Counted from the stretch's first letter, positions 1 to 8,469 are shown. The stretch is DNA of 25,234 nt from an uncultured Collinsella sp. (GCA_900540875.1 UQHT01000032.1:1-25234), one strand, 5' to 3'. Numbers and translations: made by a program. Notes: generated from the sequence alone by a model not told the origin.

Positions 1-3000
1 CCGTCACGGTATAGGTATTTTCCTCAAACACCGCGCGCACGGTGCATTCCACGTCCTCGGGATAGAACTCGAGATAGCTGGGGTCGGTACCCAAAAGCAG
101 GTCCGTCTTGGCGTCGTACCAGCCCTTAAAGGTAAACTGTTTGCTCGCCTCCGCCGTGAGCTCAATGCTCAGCGTGGCAGGCTCGCCCTTCATGCAGTAG
201 CCCTCACCGTGCACCATATATTTGCCCGCCATGGCCGCGGCCGGCTCAACGACAACGTCCACCTTGCAGGCACGCGTAAACTTCGCCTGGACCACGCAGT
301 CGGTAATGGGCTCAAAGGTATACGAACGCTCGCTCGAAACCAGCGTCGACGTTGTATCCGAGCCACCATTGCTCAGATACCAACCGTCAAAGATATAGCC
401 CTCGGATGGCGTAGCCTCCGCGGTCACGCGTTCACCCTCGGGGACCTCGAGAACCATGCCGGCAGTCTCGCCGCGCTTCAGCGTAACGGTGCCGCCCTCG
501 AGCGGGTCAGCCTCGGCACGCACAGTATGCGCATCCCTGCCGTCCATTACAGCCTCAATTCGGGCATTCCCGTTAACGCGGTATTCGCAAACTTCCTGCT
601 TGTTGGCAATCGTGATGCCCTGCGCATCGGTTTCGCGCCACTCTACAAACCGGTACGTTTTCTCTGGATTGTCGGGGCGCACCTTGGGCCGCATCGTAAA
701 CGTGAGAATGTCGCCATCCTTCGCGCGAACCTTGCCATCCACAACCGGCACGCCATCGCACAGCACCTCGGCGCTGTCGAAGGGATCGGTATTCACCAGG
801 ATGGTCTTATCCGCCTTGCGGAAGCGTGCAACCAGATGGCGGTCGACCTCGGCCTTGAAGATATACGTACGCTCGGGCGAAACCTCGATGCCGTCCTCGA
901 ACCATCCCACAAAGGCATAGTCGGGACCCTCGCTCGCGGTGACCATAGCCTGATCGCCACGCGTAATACTCTGCTTTACAGGGCTTGCGGTGCAGCCTGT
1001 CGAAAAATCGGCCTGAATGCCATCGGCTTCGGCAACCGCCGTAATCTCGACTTTTTTCTCGAAAACGGCCGTCATTTTTACGACCTCGGGCGTCAGGTCC
1101 GTGATCGTCATCGTCTTGAGAGGAGATGTCGAGACCTCGACGCCATTCTCTTTCCAACATACGAAGCGATAGCCTGGATTTGCGACAGCCTCGAGCGTGG
1201 CGACCGTCCCCTCATAGTGGATACCGCCTCCGGTAACGACGCCGCCCACCTCGGGCTGCGCGGTGGCAATTATTTCGATCTTATGGTCGCCATGAGGCTT
1301 GGGCTTCTTGTGGTCGTCGATGATGTCCTTAATCTCCTTGAGCACCTTGGTGCCCACAGCGGCAACATCCTCGATGTTGTCGGCCATACCGATCTCAATC
1401 ACTGCATCGGCCGCGATGGGGTCGACGATCTCGCCCAAGCCATACATGGTAGCGAGAACGGCCGCAGCCGTAATCGCGGCGATGAGCGCGGCCTTAAGCG
1501 CCGCGAGTGACTCGTCGGGGTCAGTCGCCTCGCGGAAATGCGCGGTGTACTGCACATCTCCCTCGAGCACAAACGTGTAGGACGGACCATCGTCGCCGGT
1601 AAAGACAACGTTGCCGAGGGCATCGGTCGCGTAGTCAAACACATAGCCAGGCATTGGCACCGCCACGACCGTTACGCGCGACCCGATGCCGTACAGACCG
1701 GTGGAAAGGAACTGCCCGAGCGGCTGCCCGTTCTCATCGACCCCATCCACACTCAGCACAACGCTCGCCTGCGGAGCGCAGTATCGCGGAGTGATCTCAA
1801 TCCTAGCGTCAGTCTTGTCCTCGGACACAATCGCGTCCGCCTTGTCCACCGTATAGGTAAAGTCGAGCTGATCGCTCGCGGCGTACGCATCATCGCCCTC
1901 GCCCAGATACCAGCCCAGGAACAGAGCGTTATCCGTGGCGGCGGAAAGCTCAACCGTCTCGCCGGCATTGCGATAGCAGTTTTGCGCGGTAACGCTCAGG
2001 TGCGCAAAGTCCTGCGACGAGTCGGTCGCCTGCGCATCGTTGGCATGCACCGCATAGTCCTTGAGCTTAAAGCGAGCCTCCAGGGACAGGCCCTTATCTG
2101 GCGTAAACGTGCAAACCGCTTCCTTGGAGATGTACTTGCCGGACTCGGTGTCATACCAGCCCTTAAACGTGATGTTGTCATTGAGCATCCCCAAAGCACC
2201 GGCATCGAGCGTGACCCCGGCACCTGCATCGATCGTCGTCGCGCCGGAAACATCGGGCAGCTCAACGCCGTCCATCAGTTTGTGTTCGCCTTTATCGATC
2301 GTTTGGGCATAGGAGATCTGGAACGACGTCGGCTCAGGCTTCTTAAGCTGTAGCGTGCCCTTGGTCTGGGTTTCAAAATGTGAATAGCCGTCGTCATACA
2401 CGAGCTTTACGGGTTGTCCGTCCATCGACTCATCGAAGACGTCGCCGTCGCAGGGGGTGGCCGTAAGGTACTCGCCGAGCTCTTCCTGTATGAGGGCCTC
2501 GTAGTCCCAAATCGATACCGAATGCGGGTAATCGAGCTCGACGCTCATGCCCTCGAGCGAAATGGTGTCCCCCGGCTCATAGGTCATGTTGCTGGGGTCG
2601 CATGAGATCTCAACATTCTCGAGCACCTTGCCCACCGGGACGGGCAGGCAGCCGTTGCACCTCTCCCAAACAGCCTTGGGCTCTCCCTTGCTGTACTTTG
2701 GAATCATCTTTGCGGGGACCATGACGGTCATGTTGTATTTGGGGAACGTGTCGGTGTTAATGAGCACCGCATGGTTGCACCCAAAGAACACGGTCTCGAG
2801 ATTGGTACTGCCAAACGCCTTTTCCGGCAACTCCTCGATCTTGGAGTTATATGGCAGCGTCAGCCCGCCGCTCAAGTCGGTGCCGTAGAAGCAGGTGTGG
2901 CCAAGCGTTTCGACCGTTGTGTTGCTCTCGAGCCCTGTGGTAGCAAGGTTCGAGCAGAACCTGAACGCGCAAACGCCAATCGATGTAATGGAGGCATTCT

Positions 3001-5071
3001 TGTCCAGGCCGGTATCGGTCAGAGCCTTGCAGCCTTCGTAGGCTCTGTCGGGAATCGATGTGAGGCCGACAACCTTGTCGAGCCCCGTGGACACCAGCCC
3101 ACTGTCGGCAAACGCGGCATAGCCCATCGAGCCAATGGTAGTAGTCTCGCTGATGTTCAGGCTCGTAAGCGACTTGCAGCCATAGAATGCCTCTTTCCCG
3201 ATGGTGCCGATGGTCATACCGGAAAGGCTGATATCGGTGAGATTCGGGCAGTTATAGAAGGCGTGCAATCCAATTTTAGAAATGGAGCTATTCTCAAAGC
3301 GCACTGAACGCAGATTGGTAGAGTCGGCACAGAGCTGTGCGTCGACTTCATCCACCCCGTAATCGACAATCAAATTCGTTACCATTCGACCGTCGACGGA
3401 GTTCTCGCGCGGGCTGTTCTCATCGATTTCTACTGTAAGATTTCCGTTTGCGTCGCACGGATACAGATAGTAGTTGGGCATGAGCTTGGCATACTCGTAG
3501 GCCGCCTGCTGGAGGTTACCCTTGCTGTACGCGACAAGGCGCGTGTAGCCATCGTCGTACACGAGCTGTATAGGTTCTCCGTCCATCGACTCGTCGAAGA
3601 CATCACCATCGCGGGGGGTCGCCGTAAGGTATTCGCCGAGTTCTTCCTTTATGAGCGCTTCGTAGTCGCTATCCATCGTCGAATGAGGATATTGAAATGT
3701 GACACTCATGCCCTCGAGCGAGATCTTTTCCCCCGGCTGATAGGCCATCTTGTCGGGATCACGCGAGATCTCAATCTTTTGGAGCATCTTGCCTACGGGG
3801 ACGGGCAGGCTACCATTGCAACTCTCCCAAACCTCTTTGGGGCGACCGCTTGCGTATTGCGAAACCATCTTGGCAGGGACAATGACAGTCATGTTTTGCT
3901 TGGGGAACGTGGTGGAATTAATGAGCACCACATGGTCGCATCCAAAGTACACAGTTTCAAGCTTAGAGCCATAGAACGCACGACCCGGCAGTTCCTCGAT
4001 CTTGGAATAAAGGGGCAGCGTCAGCCCGCCGCTCATATTGGTCCCGGAGAAACAACCTTCGCGGAGCGTCTTGATCGTCGTATTGTTCTCGAGTCCCGTC
4101 GTCGCAAGGCGAGAGCAGTTTTTGAACGCATTAACGCCGATTGATGTGATAGATGTGTTCCCTCCCAGACCGGTATCGGTCAGAGCGCTGCAGCCATTAT
4201 AAGCGTTCTCAGGAATCGAACTGAGACCAACGACCTTGTCGAGACCCGTAGATCGCAGCCCGCTCCAGGCAAACGCGGCATCGCCCATAGAGCCGATGGT
4301 AGCAACGTCATTAATGTTCAGGCTCGTAAGCGATCCGCACCCAGAAAACGCCTCTGTTCCGATGCCCCCAATGGTCATGCCGGAAAAACTGATATCGGCG
4401 AGATTCGAGCAACCAGAAAAGGCGTGTAGTCCAATTGAAGAAATAGAGCTGTTCTCAAAACGTACCGAGCGCAGACTGGAGGAGTACTCACAAATATATC
4501 CGGGGACCCCATCCACTCCGTAATCAACGATCAGGTTGGTCACCAATTTACCATCGACAGAGTTCTCATACGGGTCGTTTCCATCGATCTCTACCGTAAC
4601 GTTTCCGCTTGCATCACACGGATACACATAGTCGTTCGGCATAAGCTTGGCATACTCATAGACCGTTGGGTCCTCATACACGAGGGAATCGACTTCGCTG
4701 TCATCGGACGAGGGTTCCGCCGTAGCAGCCAAGCTCTTTGCAGCATCGGAGTTGGTCGCGGAGCTCGAAAGGTCTTGGGCCAAGCTCGACGTGGAAGTGC
4801 TGGTATCCGAGCTGGACGATTCGTCCTGAGCGTTATTCGTTTGGTCGGAAGTTGTGGATGAGCTGCCCTCGCTCGAAGACGACGCGTTATCGACCGCATC
4901 GACATCAGCGTCAGAGCTCGAGTCGGTCTCTTGGGCCTCGCTCTCGACGGCGACCGCCCCGGCATCATCGGCATAGGCCGCGCGGGGCGCAAGGGGTATC
5001 GAGGTCACGACCATCGCAACCGAAAGATAGACAACCAAAAACCTATAGAGGGCAGCAGTGATCCTGTTCAT
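1..5071 (-). CDS. Giant secreted BspA-like/InlB-repeat surface protein (C-terminus beyond window)
   Basis: The frame is open without a stop from the ATG at 5071 to the left edge, giving 1690 codons and no end. A strong ribosome site (GGGAAGG) lies 5 nt upstream. Residues 1-34 form a Sec signal peptide ending AAYA. Residues 35-135 are a Ser/Thr/Asp-rich linker. Residues 138-911 are two tandem 387-residue units. Each unit has BspA-type leucine-rich repeats (IGLHAFSGC, SLTSLNI, AFYGCKSL) and then a Big_3-like immunoglobulin segment (YQPGEKISLEGMSV). From about 930 onward come InlB/Listeria-Bacteroides-type modules with Gly-Trp anchors at W972, W1054, W1306, W1390, W1478, W1564 and W1651; the last five are 84-88 residues apart. 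A hydrophobic stretch at 1189-1213 interrupts this array. Such proteins are usually cell-wall or membrane anchored and bind host or matrix ligands. The anchor is not visible here and the ligand is unknown. Confidence 0.93.
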   Translation of the reverse strand, partial: MNRITAALYRFLVVYLSVAMVVTSIPLAPRAAYADDAGAVAVESEAQETDSSSDADVDAVDNASSSSEGSSSTTSDQTNNAQDESSSSDTSTSTSSLAQDLSSSATNSDAAKSLAATAEPSSDDSEVDSLVYEDPTVYEYAKLMPNDYVYPCDASGNVTVEIDGNDPYENSVDGKLVTNLIVDYGVDGVPGYICEYSSSLRSVRFENSSISSIGLHAFSGCSNLADISFSGMTIGGIGTEAFSGCGSLTSLNINDVATIGSMGDAAFAWSGLRSTGLDKVVGLSSIPENAYNGCSALTDTGLGGNTSITSIGVNAFKNCSRLATTGLENNTTIKTLREGCFSGTNMSGGLTLPLYSKIEELPGRAFYGSKLETVYFGCDHVVLINSTTFPKQNMTVIVPAKMVSQYASGRPKEVWESCNGSLPVPVGKMLQKIEISRDPDKMAYQPGEKISLEGMSVTFQYPHSTMDSDYEALIKEELGEYLTATPRDGDVFDESMDGEPIQLVYDDGYTRLVAYSKGNLQQAAYEYAKLMPNYYLYPCDANGNLTVEIDENSPRENSVDGRMVTNLIVDYGVDEVDAQLCADSTNLRSVRFENSSISKIGLHAFYNCPNLTDISLSGMTIGTIGKEAFYGCKSLTSLNISETTTIGSMGYAAFADSGLVSTGLDKVVGLTSIPDRAYEGCKALTDTGLDKNASITSIGVCAFRFCSNLATTGLESNTTVETLGHTCFYGTDLSGGLTLPYNSKIEELPEKAFGSTNLETVFFGCNHAVLINTDTFPKYNMTVMVPAKMIPKYSKGEPKAVWERCNGCLPVPVGKVLENVEISCDPSNMTYEPGDTISLEGMSVELDYPHSVSIWDYEALIQEELGEYLTATPCDGDVFDESMDGQPVKLVYDDGYSHFETQTKGTLQLKKPEPTSFQISYAQTIDKGEHKLMDGVELPDVSGATTIDAGAGVTLDAGALGMLNDNITFKGWYDTESGKYISKEAVCTFTPDKGLSLEARFKLKDYAVHANDAQATDSSQDFAHLSVTAQNCYRNAGETVELSAATDNALFLGWYLGEGDDAYAASDQLDFTYTVDKADAIVSEDKTDARIEITPRYCAPQASVVLSVDGVDENGQPLGQFLSTGLYGIGSRVTVVAVPMPGYVFDYATDALGNVVFTGDDGPSYTFVLEGDVQYTAHFREATDPDESLAALKAALIAAITAAAVLATMYGLGEIVDPIAADAVIEIGMADNIEDVAAVGTKVLKEIKDIIDDHKKPKPHGDHKIEIIATAQPEVGGVVTGGGIHYEGTVATLEAVANPGYRFVCWKENGVEVSTSPLKTMTITDLTPEVVKMTAVFEKKVEITAVAEADGIQADFSTGCTASPVKQSITRGDQAMVTASEGPDYAFVGWFEDGIEVSPERTYIFKAEVDRHLVARFRKADKTILVNTDPFDSAEVLCDGVPVVDGKVRAKDGDILTFTMRPKVRPDNPEKTYRFVEWRETDAQGITIANKQEVCEYRVNGNARIEAVMDGRDAHTVRAEADPLEGGTVTLKRGETAGMVLEVPEGERVTAEATPSEGYIFDGWYLSNGGSDTTSTLVSSERSYTFEPITDCVVQAKFTRACKVDVVVEPAAAMAGKYMVHGEGYCMKGEPATLSIELTAEASKQFTFKGWYDAKTDLLLGTDPSYLEFYPEDVECTVRAVFEENTYTVT
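2339..3499 (-). repeat. Tandem in-frame duplication, copy B (387 codons)
   Basis: This is the second copy of the 1161-bp unit, directly abutting copy A. It begins at YEYAKLMPN and ends near KGTLQL. By eye roughly three quarters of residues match copy A. Differences are concentrated in exposed-looking repeat positions, for example SGCSNL against YNCPNL. The divergence suggests an older duplication rather than a fresh one. Confidence 0.9.
3500..4660 (-). repeat. Tandem in-frame duplication, copy A (387 codons)
   Basis: This is the N-terminal copy of a 1161-bp unit within the surface protein. The period is exactly 1161 bp at both ends checked (4621 against 3460, and 3578 against 2417), so the two copies align without a net gap. 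It begins at YEYAKLMPN and ends at KGNLQQ. It holds the leucine-rich repeats followed by an Ig-like segment. Confidence 0.9.
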
Positions 5072-5197
5072 AGGAACCTTCCCGCAATTCGCAAAGATAC
5101 AGAGTCCCAGTGTGGGCCATCATTTCACATTACCCTGTATAAGCGACAATGCGGGAAGGTAGCGTAAACGGTTTATCTAAGGGCGCAAAAGGTTGGT

Positions 5198-6340
5198 CTA
5201 ATCGCAGCTCAAATCGCGCAGAGCCTCAATCGCCATGTTGACTTCCTCGGCCGTGTTGAAGTAACCAAACGAGAACCGAACCACGCCCTGGCGCTCGGTT
5301 CCCAACGCACGGTGCATGAGCGGAGCGCAATGGGCGCCGGGGCGCGTCGCAATCCCCCACCCTTGCATGAGCGCGTCCGAGATCTCGGCAGAGTCGATAT
5401 CACCCACGTTGAGCGACACGATCGCAGAGTGCGCCGGCTGGTCAAAGGCACCGTAGAGCTTAATCCCCGGAATCTCGCACACACCGGCAAGGAAGCGATC
5501 GGCAAGCGCACGCTCGTGGGCAGCAATCGCCTCGACCCCACCCTGGGCCTCGATAAAGTCGAGGCCGACAGAAAGGCCGGCGACACCGTGGCCGTTGAGC
5601 GTGCCCGCCTCAAGGCGCGTGGGCCACTCAAGCGGCTGCAGCGCATCGAAGCTGTGCACGCCCGTGCCGCCCATGGCCCACGGCGCCACGTCAATGCCCT
5701 CCGCCACGGCCAGCCCGCCGGTCCCCTGCGGACCCATGAGTCCCTTGTGGCCAGTAAAGCACACCACGTCGAGCCCCATGGCCTGCATATCGATATGCAT
5801 CGCGCCGGCAGACTGCGAGGCGTCGACGATCACCAGCGCGCCGGCAGCATTGGCCATGGCCGCCACGCGCGCAATGTCGACCGCGTTGCCAGTCACATTG
5901 GAGGCGTGCGTCACCACCACAGCACGCGTACCGGGCGTGACCAGCCGCTCGAGCTCGTCGTAGTCGAGCACGCCGTTGGTATCACAGCCCGCATGCTCAA
6001 CGGTCACACCCCGCTCCACTGCCAGGCGGTTGAGCGGACGCAGCACGGAGTTGTGCTCGAGCACCGTCGTGACCACGCGGTCGCCGGGGCGCACCACGCC
6101 ACAGATGGCGGTGTTGAGCGCCGCCGTAGAGTTGGGCGTAAAGCACACATGGTCCGCCCTCGGGCAACCTAAAAGGCGCGCGAGCTTGGCACGGCAACCG
6201 TGAATCGTACGAGCGGCATCGAGGGCACCCGACGTGGCGCCGCGCCCGGCATTGCCGAGCGAGCACATCGCCTGCGTCACGGCATCGATGACCGTCTGAG
6301 GCTTGTGCATGGTCGTCGCCGCGTTATCCAGATAGATCAT
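5198..6340 (-). CDS. Class V PLP cysteine desulfurase of a selenium operon
   Basis: This 380-residue protein is a SufS/CsdA-like class V aminotransferase fold enzyme, expected to release sulfur or selenium from cysteine or selenocysteine as a persulfide/perselenide. It has the N-terminal MIYLDNAATT motif, the PLP lysine in CFTGHKG (K199), the EHNS histidine (H96) and the acceptor cysteine in RPGAHCAPLMH (C338). A second cysteine lies next to the C-terminus (C379). I chose the ATG at 6340 because GGGAGG lies 7 nt upstream and it overlaps the preceding stop as ATGA, a typical translational coupling; a GTG 15 nt upstream is less likely. It closes an operon with selD, yedF and a DUF3343 gene, so selenium delivery is more likely than general Fe-S assembly. 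Substrate preference is inferred from context. Confidence 0.9.
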   Translation of the reverse strand: MIYLDNAATTMHKPQTVIDAVTQAMCSLGNAGRGATSGALDAARTIHGCRAKLARLLGCPRADHVCFTPNSTAALNTAICGVVRPGDRVVTTVLEHNSVLRPLNRLAVERGVTVEHAGCDTNGVLDYDELERLVTPGTRAVVVTHASNVTGNAVDIARVAAMANAAGALVIVDASQSAGAMHIDMQAMGLDVVCFTGHKGLMGPQGTGGLAVAEGIDVAPWAMGGTGVHSFDALQPLEWPTRLEAGTLNGHGVAGLSVGLDFIEAQGGVEAIAAHERALADRFLAGVCEIPGIKLYGAFDQPAHSAIVSLNVGDIDSAEISDALMQGWGIATRPGAHCAPLMHRALGTERQGVVRFSFGYFNTAEEVNMAIEALRDLSCD

Positions 6341-6588
6341 CGCACGACCTCCCACATATCAATCACGGTATAGCCCTCGGTGGGAATGCCCGCTGCGGCA
6401 AGCTCGGCGCGCAGCAGTTCCTCATCGGCAGGCAACGCCTTCCACGCCAGACCGCAGCCGGCAGCGACCTCCCCGGGCACGGGAATCGTTCGCCCGGGAA
6501 GGCCGCGCTCGATGCATAGGGTCTCGCACCCCATGGCGGCCGCCGTGGTGGGAAACGTGATGACAAGCGCCGGGCGCTTCTCCCTCAT
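6337..6588 (-). CDS. DUF3343 putative Se/S carrier-like protein
   Basis: This small cytosolic protein of 83 residues matches the DUF3343 type (annotated in Pfam as putative Se/S carrier-like), with the characteristic opening ALVITFPTTAAAMGCE and the ending YTVIDMWEVVR. It has three cysteines (C21, C25, C45) that could hold a persulfide or perselenide. The ATG at 6588 is preferred because GGAG sits 6 nt upstream; a TTG 15 nt earlier is weaker. It starts 19 nt after yedF ends and overlaps the desulfurase start by 4 nt. The position between YedF and a desulfurase fits a shuttle of sulfur or selenium, but no reaction has been proved for the family as far as I know. Confidence 0.82.
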   Translation of the reverse strand: MREKRPALVITFPTTAAAMGCETLCIERGLPGRTIPVPGEVAAGCGLAWKALPADEELLRAELAAAGIPTEGYTVIDMWEVVR

Positions 6589-6607
6589 GGCAACTCCAAC
6601 CAATACG

Positions 6608-7234
6608 CTACGGGCGCACGACGCGCACGGCCTGCTCCATCTTCTCCACGATCACATACATGTTCGTGACCTCGCCCACGGCAAGCTGGTCCTTAATGCC
6701 ATAGTGGTCGAGGCAGGTGCCACAGGTGAGGATTTCGACGCCCTGCTCAGCCAGCCCCTTCAGGTCGTCGAGCACCGGAGAGCCCTCGACGGTGAGCTTG
6801 GCTCCGCCGTTGTAGAACAGCATGGTCGCGGGCAGCTCCTCCTGCTGCGTCACGGCAAAGATAAAGGCCTTCATGAGCTTGTGGCCCAGCTCGTCGTCGC
6901 CACGGCCCATGCAGTCGGTGTAGACGGAAATGACGAGCCTACCCTTGCCGGCGCTGGCATCACAGAAGGCAGCGCCATCCTGCTCGGGATCGGCCATGGC
7001 AACGGCGCCAGAGGTCGCCACGGTCACGTGCCACTCGGCGTCAGAAACCTTCTCGACCGAGGCCGTGCAGCCCTTCTCCTGCGCCATCTTGGAGATGTTC
7101 TTGACGGCGGTCTCGTTGTCGACCGAGGTCACGACGGCGCCCTCGCCATCGAGCTGCTTCAGAGCTTTGAGCGTCTTGACGACGGGCAGCGGGCAGGCAT
7201 CGCCCATGGCATTGACTTCAATTTTGGTAGACAT
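6608..7234 (-). CDS. yedF: Selenium metabolism protein YedF (TusA-like plus DsrE-like)
   Basis: This 208-residue protein has two parts. The N-terminal part (about 1-75) is a TusA/SirA-type sulfur-carrier domain with the hallmark GDACPLPVVKTLKAL, where C14 is the expected carrier cysteine. The C-terminal part (about 97-208) resembles a DsrE-like fold and contains a CGTC pair at 171-174. This two-domain order and length fit the YedF family that co-occurs with selD. The start at 7234 is supported by AAAGGA about 7 nt upstream; longer upstream extensions read through non-coding sequence. It lies 59 nt after selD and 19 nt before the DUF3343 gene in one operon. The likely role is to pass selenium or sulfur between the desulfurase, the DUF3343 protein and SelD; that direction is inferred. 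Confidence 0.9.
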   Translation of the reverse strand: MSTKIEVNAMGDACPLPVVKTLKALKQLDGEGAVVTSVDNETAVKNISKMAQEKGCTASVEKVSDAEWHVTVATSGAVAMADPEQDGAAFCDASAGKGRLVISVYTDCMGRGDDELGHKLMKAFIFAVTQQEELPATMLFYNGGAKLTVEGSPVLDDLKGLAEQGVEILTCGTCLDHYGIKDQLAVGEVTNMYVIVEKMEQAVRVVRP

Positions 7235-7253
7235 AGTTTTTCCTTTCAAAAGG

Positions 7254-7277
7254 GACCGCCCAGAACAACGGACGGTC
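7254..7277 (-). other. Intra-operon hairpin between selD and yedF
   Basis: On the minus strand GACCGTCC and GGGCGGTC can pair (8 bp with one G-U) around an 8-nt loop, followed by CCCTTTTG. This could be a weak attenuator or an mRNA-stabilising hairpin in the 59-nt gap. The T-run is too poor for a confident terminator. Confidence 0.3.
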
Positions 7278-7293
7278 GCATAAACGGTTTTCC

Positions 7294-8343
7294 TTAATGA
7301 ACAACACGAACGGCAGGACCGCCCGGCACCGCCTCGCACACGCGACCGATAACGGCAGCGATGCGATCCTCGGCATGCAGACGGTGCGCGAGCTCATCCA
7401 CATCGGCAGCAGGCGCCGCGATGAGCAAACCACCCGAGGTCTGCGGATCGTACAGCGCATCCAACATGCCCGGCTCCAGGTCCTCGTCGGCAGCCACGCG
7501 CGGGCCAAAGAAGTCCTGGTTGCGGTAGGAGCCAGCGGGGATAATGCCCAGACGCGCCATGTCGAGCGCCTGGTCAAAGAGCGGCACCGCCCCCGACGCA
7601 AGCTCAATCTGCACGCCCGAGCCCTCGGCCATCTCGCACGCATGCCCAATCAGGCCAAAGCCCGTAATGTCGGTGCAGCCGTGAAGTTCGAGCCCCTCGG
7701 CCAAACGGATCGGGGCCTCGTTGAGGGTGCGCATAGAATCAAACATCCGGCTGGCCTCGTCCTGCTCGATGAGCTCGCCCTTAATGGCCGTGGTGATAAT
7801 GCCCGAGCCGATCGCCTTGGTCAGCAGTAGGACATCGCCCACGCGCGCACCGCTGTTGGCGAGCATGCGGTCGAGTGGCACAAAACCGCTCACGGACAGG
7901 CCGTACTTGGGCTCGTCGTCGTTGATGGTGTGGCCGCCCGCGATGGTGCAGCCAGCCTCGACGCACTTGTCGGCGCCACCCGCCAAAATCTGGCCGGCAA
8001 CCTCGACGCCCAGGCAGTTAGGTATGCACAGCAGGTTCATGGCATGGCTCGGCCGCCCGCCCATGGCGTAGATGTCCGAAAGCGAGTTGGCCGCGGCGAT
8101 CTGACCAAACAGAAACGGGTCATCGACTATCGGCGGGAAGAAGTCGATGGACTGCACGAGGCCCAAGTTGTCGCCAACGCGAAAGACGCTCGCATCGTCG
8201 GAGGTATCGAACCCCACGAGCAGGTTGTCGTTATGCACATTGGGTAAGTCGCCCAGGACCTGGGCGAGGGCTCCAGGAGCCAACTTAGCGGCTCAACCAG
8301 AGGCAGCGGTCATCTGCGTGAGCTTGATGAAATCGTCAGCCAT
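7294..8343 (-). CDS. selD: Selenide, water dikinase SelD, with in-frame selenocysteine codon
   Basis: SelD makes selenophosphate from selenide and ATP, the selenium donor for selenocysteine tRNA and other selenium modifications. The gene starts at ATG 8343 with a strong GGAGG site and reads MADDFIKLTQMTAASG, then TGA at 8293-8295, then AAKLAPGALAQVLGDL and the rest of SelD to 7294. The TGA is codon 17, the same position as the catalytic Cys17 of E. coli SelD, and Lys20 follows as in the usual C-x-x-K pattern. Read through, the product is 349 residues, a normal SelD length. Other hallmarks are FDTSDDASVF, AAANSLSDIYAMGG and a glycine-rich TGFGLIGHA. An automatic caller would truncate the protein at a TTG just after the TGA. 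It leads the selenium operon. Selenocysteine insertion requires selA/selB/selC elsewhere in the genome, not seen here. Confidence 0.93.
8250..8266 (-). promoter_or_regulatory. Candidate bacterial SECIS hairpin for selD Sec17
   Basis: On the minus strand CGCCCAG-GTC-CTGGGCG forms a perfect 7-bp stem. Its loop starts with G, and the apical AGGUCC resembles the AGGUCU apex of the E. coli fdhF SECIS. The loop begins 34 nt after the TGA, inside the usual 16-37 nt bacterial range. A second small hairpin, GGCTC-CTG-GAGCC, lies closer (loop 17 nt after the TGA) and is an alternative. Both lie within selD coding sequence, as bacterial SECIS elements do. Confidence 0.6.
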
Positions 8344-8378
8344 CGATCCCTCCTCTCATAGGTCAATCTTTTCCTCCC

Positions 8379-8384
8379 AGTATA
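8379..8384 (-). promoter_or_regulatory. Possible -10 box for the selenium operon
   Basis: TATACT on the minus strand lies 35 nt upstream of the selD start. I see no good -35 hexamer at 16-18 nt, so this is a weak call. Confidence 0.25.
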
Positions 8385-8443
8385 CGCATGGTGGCGCCGC
8401 GAGCGGACGGCGTATCGCAACCCCTACGCGACGCAGCAGAAGG

Positions 8444-8466
8444 GACAAAGGGACTGTCCCTTTGTC
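8444..8466. repeat. GGGAC-core palindrome downstream of modC
   Basis: GACAAAGGGAC and GTCCCTTTGTC are perfect 11-bp arms around one base. The palindrome begins 4 nt after the modC stop. Read on the minus strand, the same 25-nt string, TGTGACAAAGGGACAGTCCC followed by TTTGTC, occurs at 17060-17090. No T-run follows on either strand, so it is not a classic terminator. Confidence 0.85.
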
Positions 8467-8469
8467 ACA

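Noticed and set aside
209..1510. A 433-codon plus-strand frame over the surface protein
   Set aside because: It uses the same codon boundaries as the true minus-strand gene, which shows regular InlB modules.
7294..8283. SelD starting at the TTG just after the TGA
   Set aside because: This would drop the catalytic N-terminal segment; a much better ribosome site and homologous residues lie upstream of the TGA.
8330..8359. Short upstream frame ATG AGA GGA ... TGA overlapping the selD ribosome site
   Set aside because: It is formed by the ribosome site itself and has no ribosome site of its own; probably chance.
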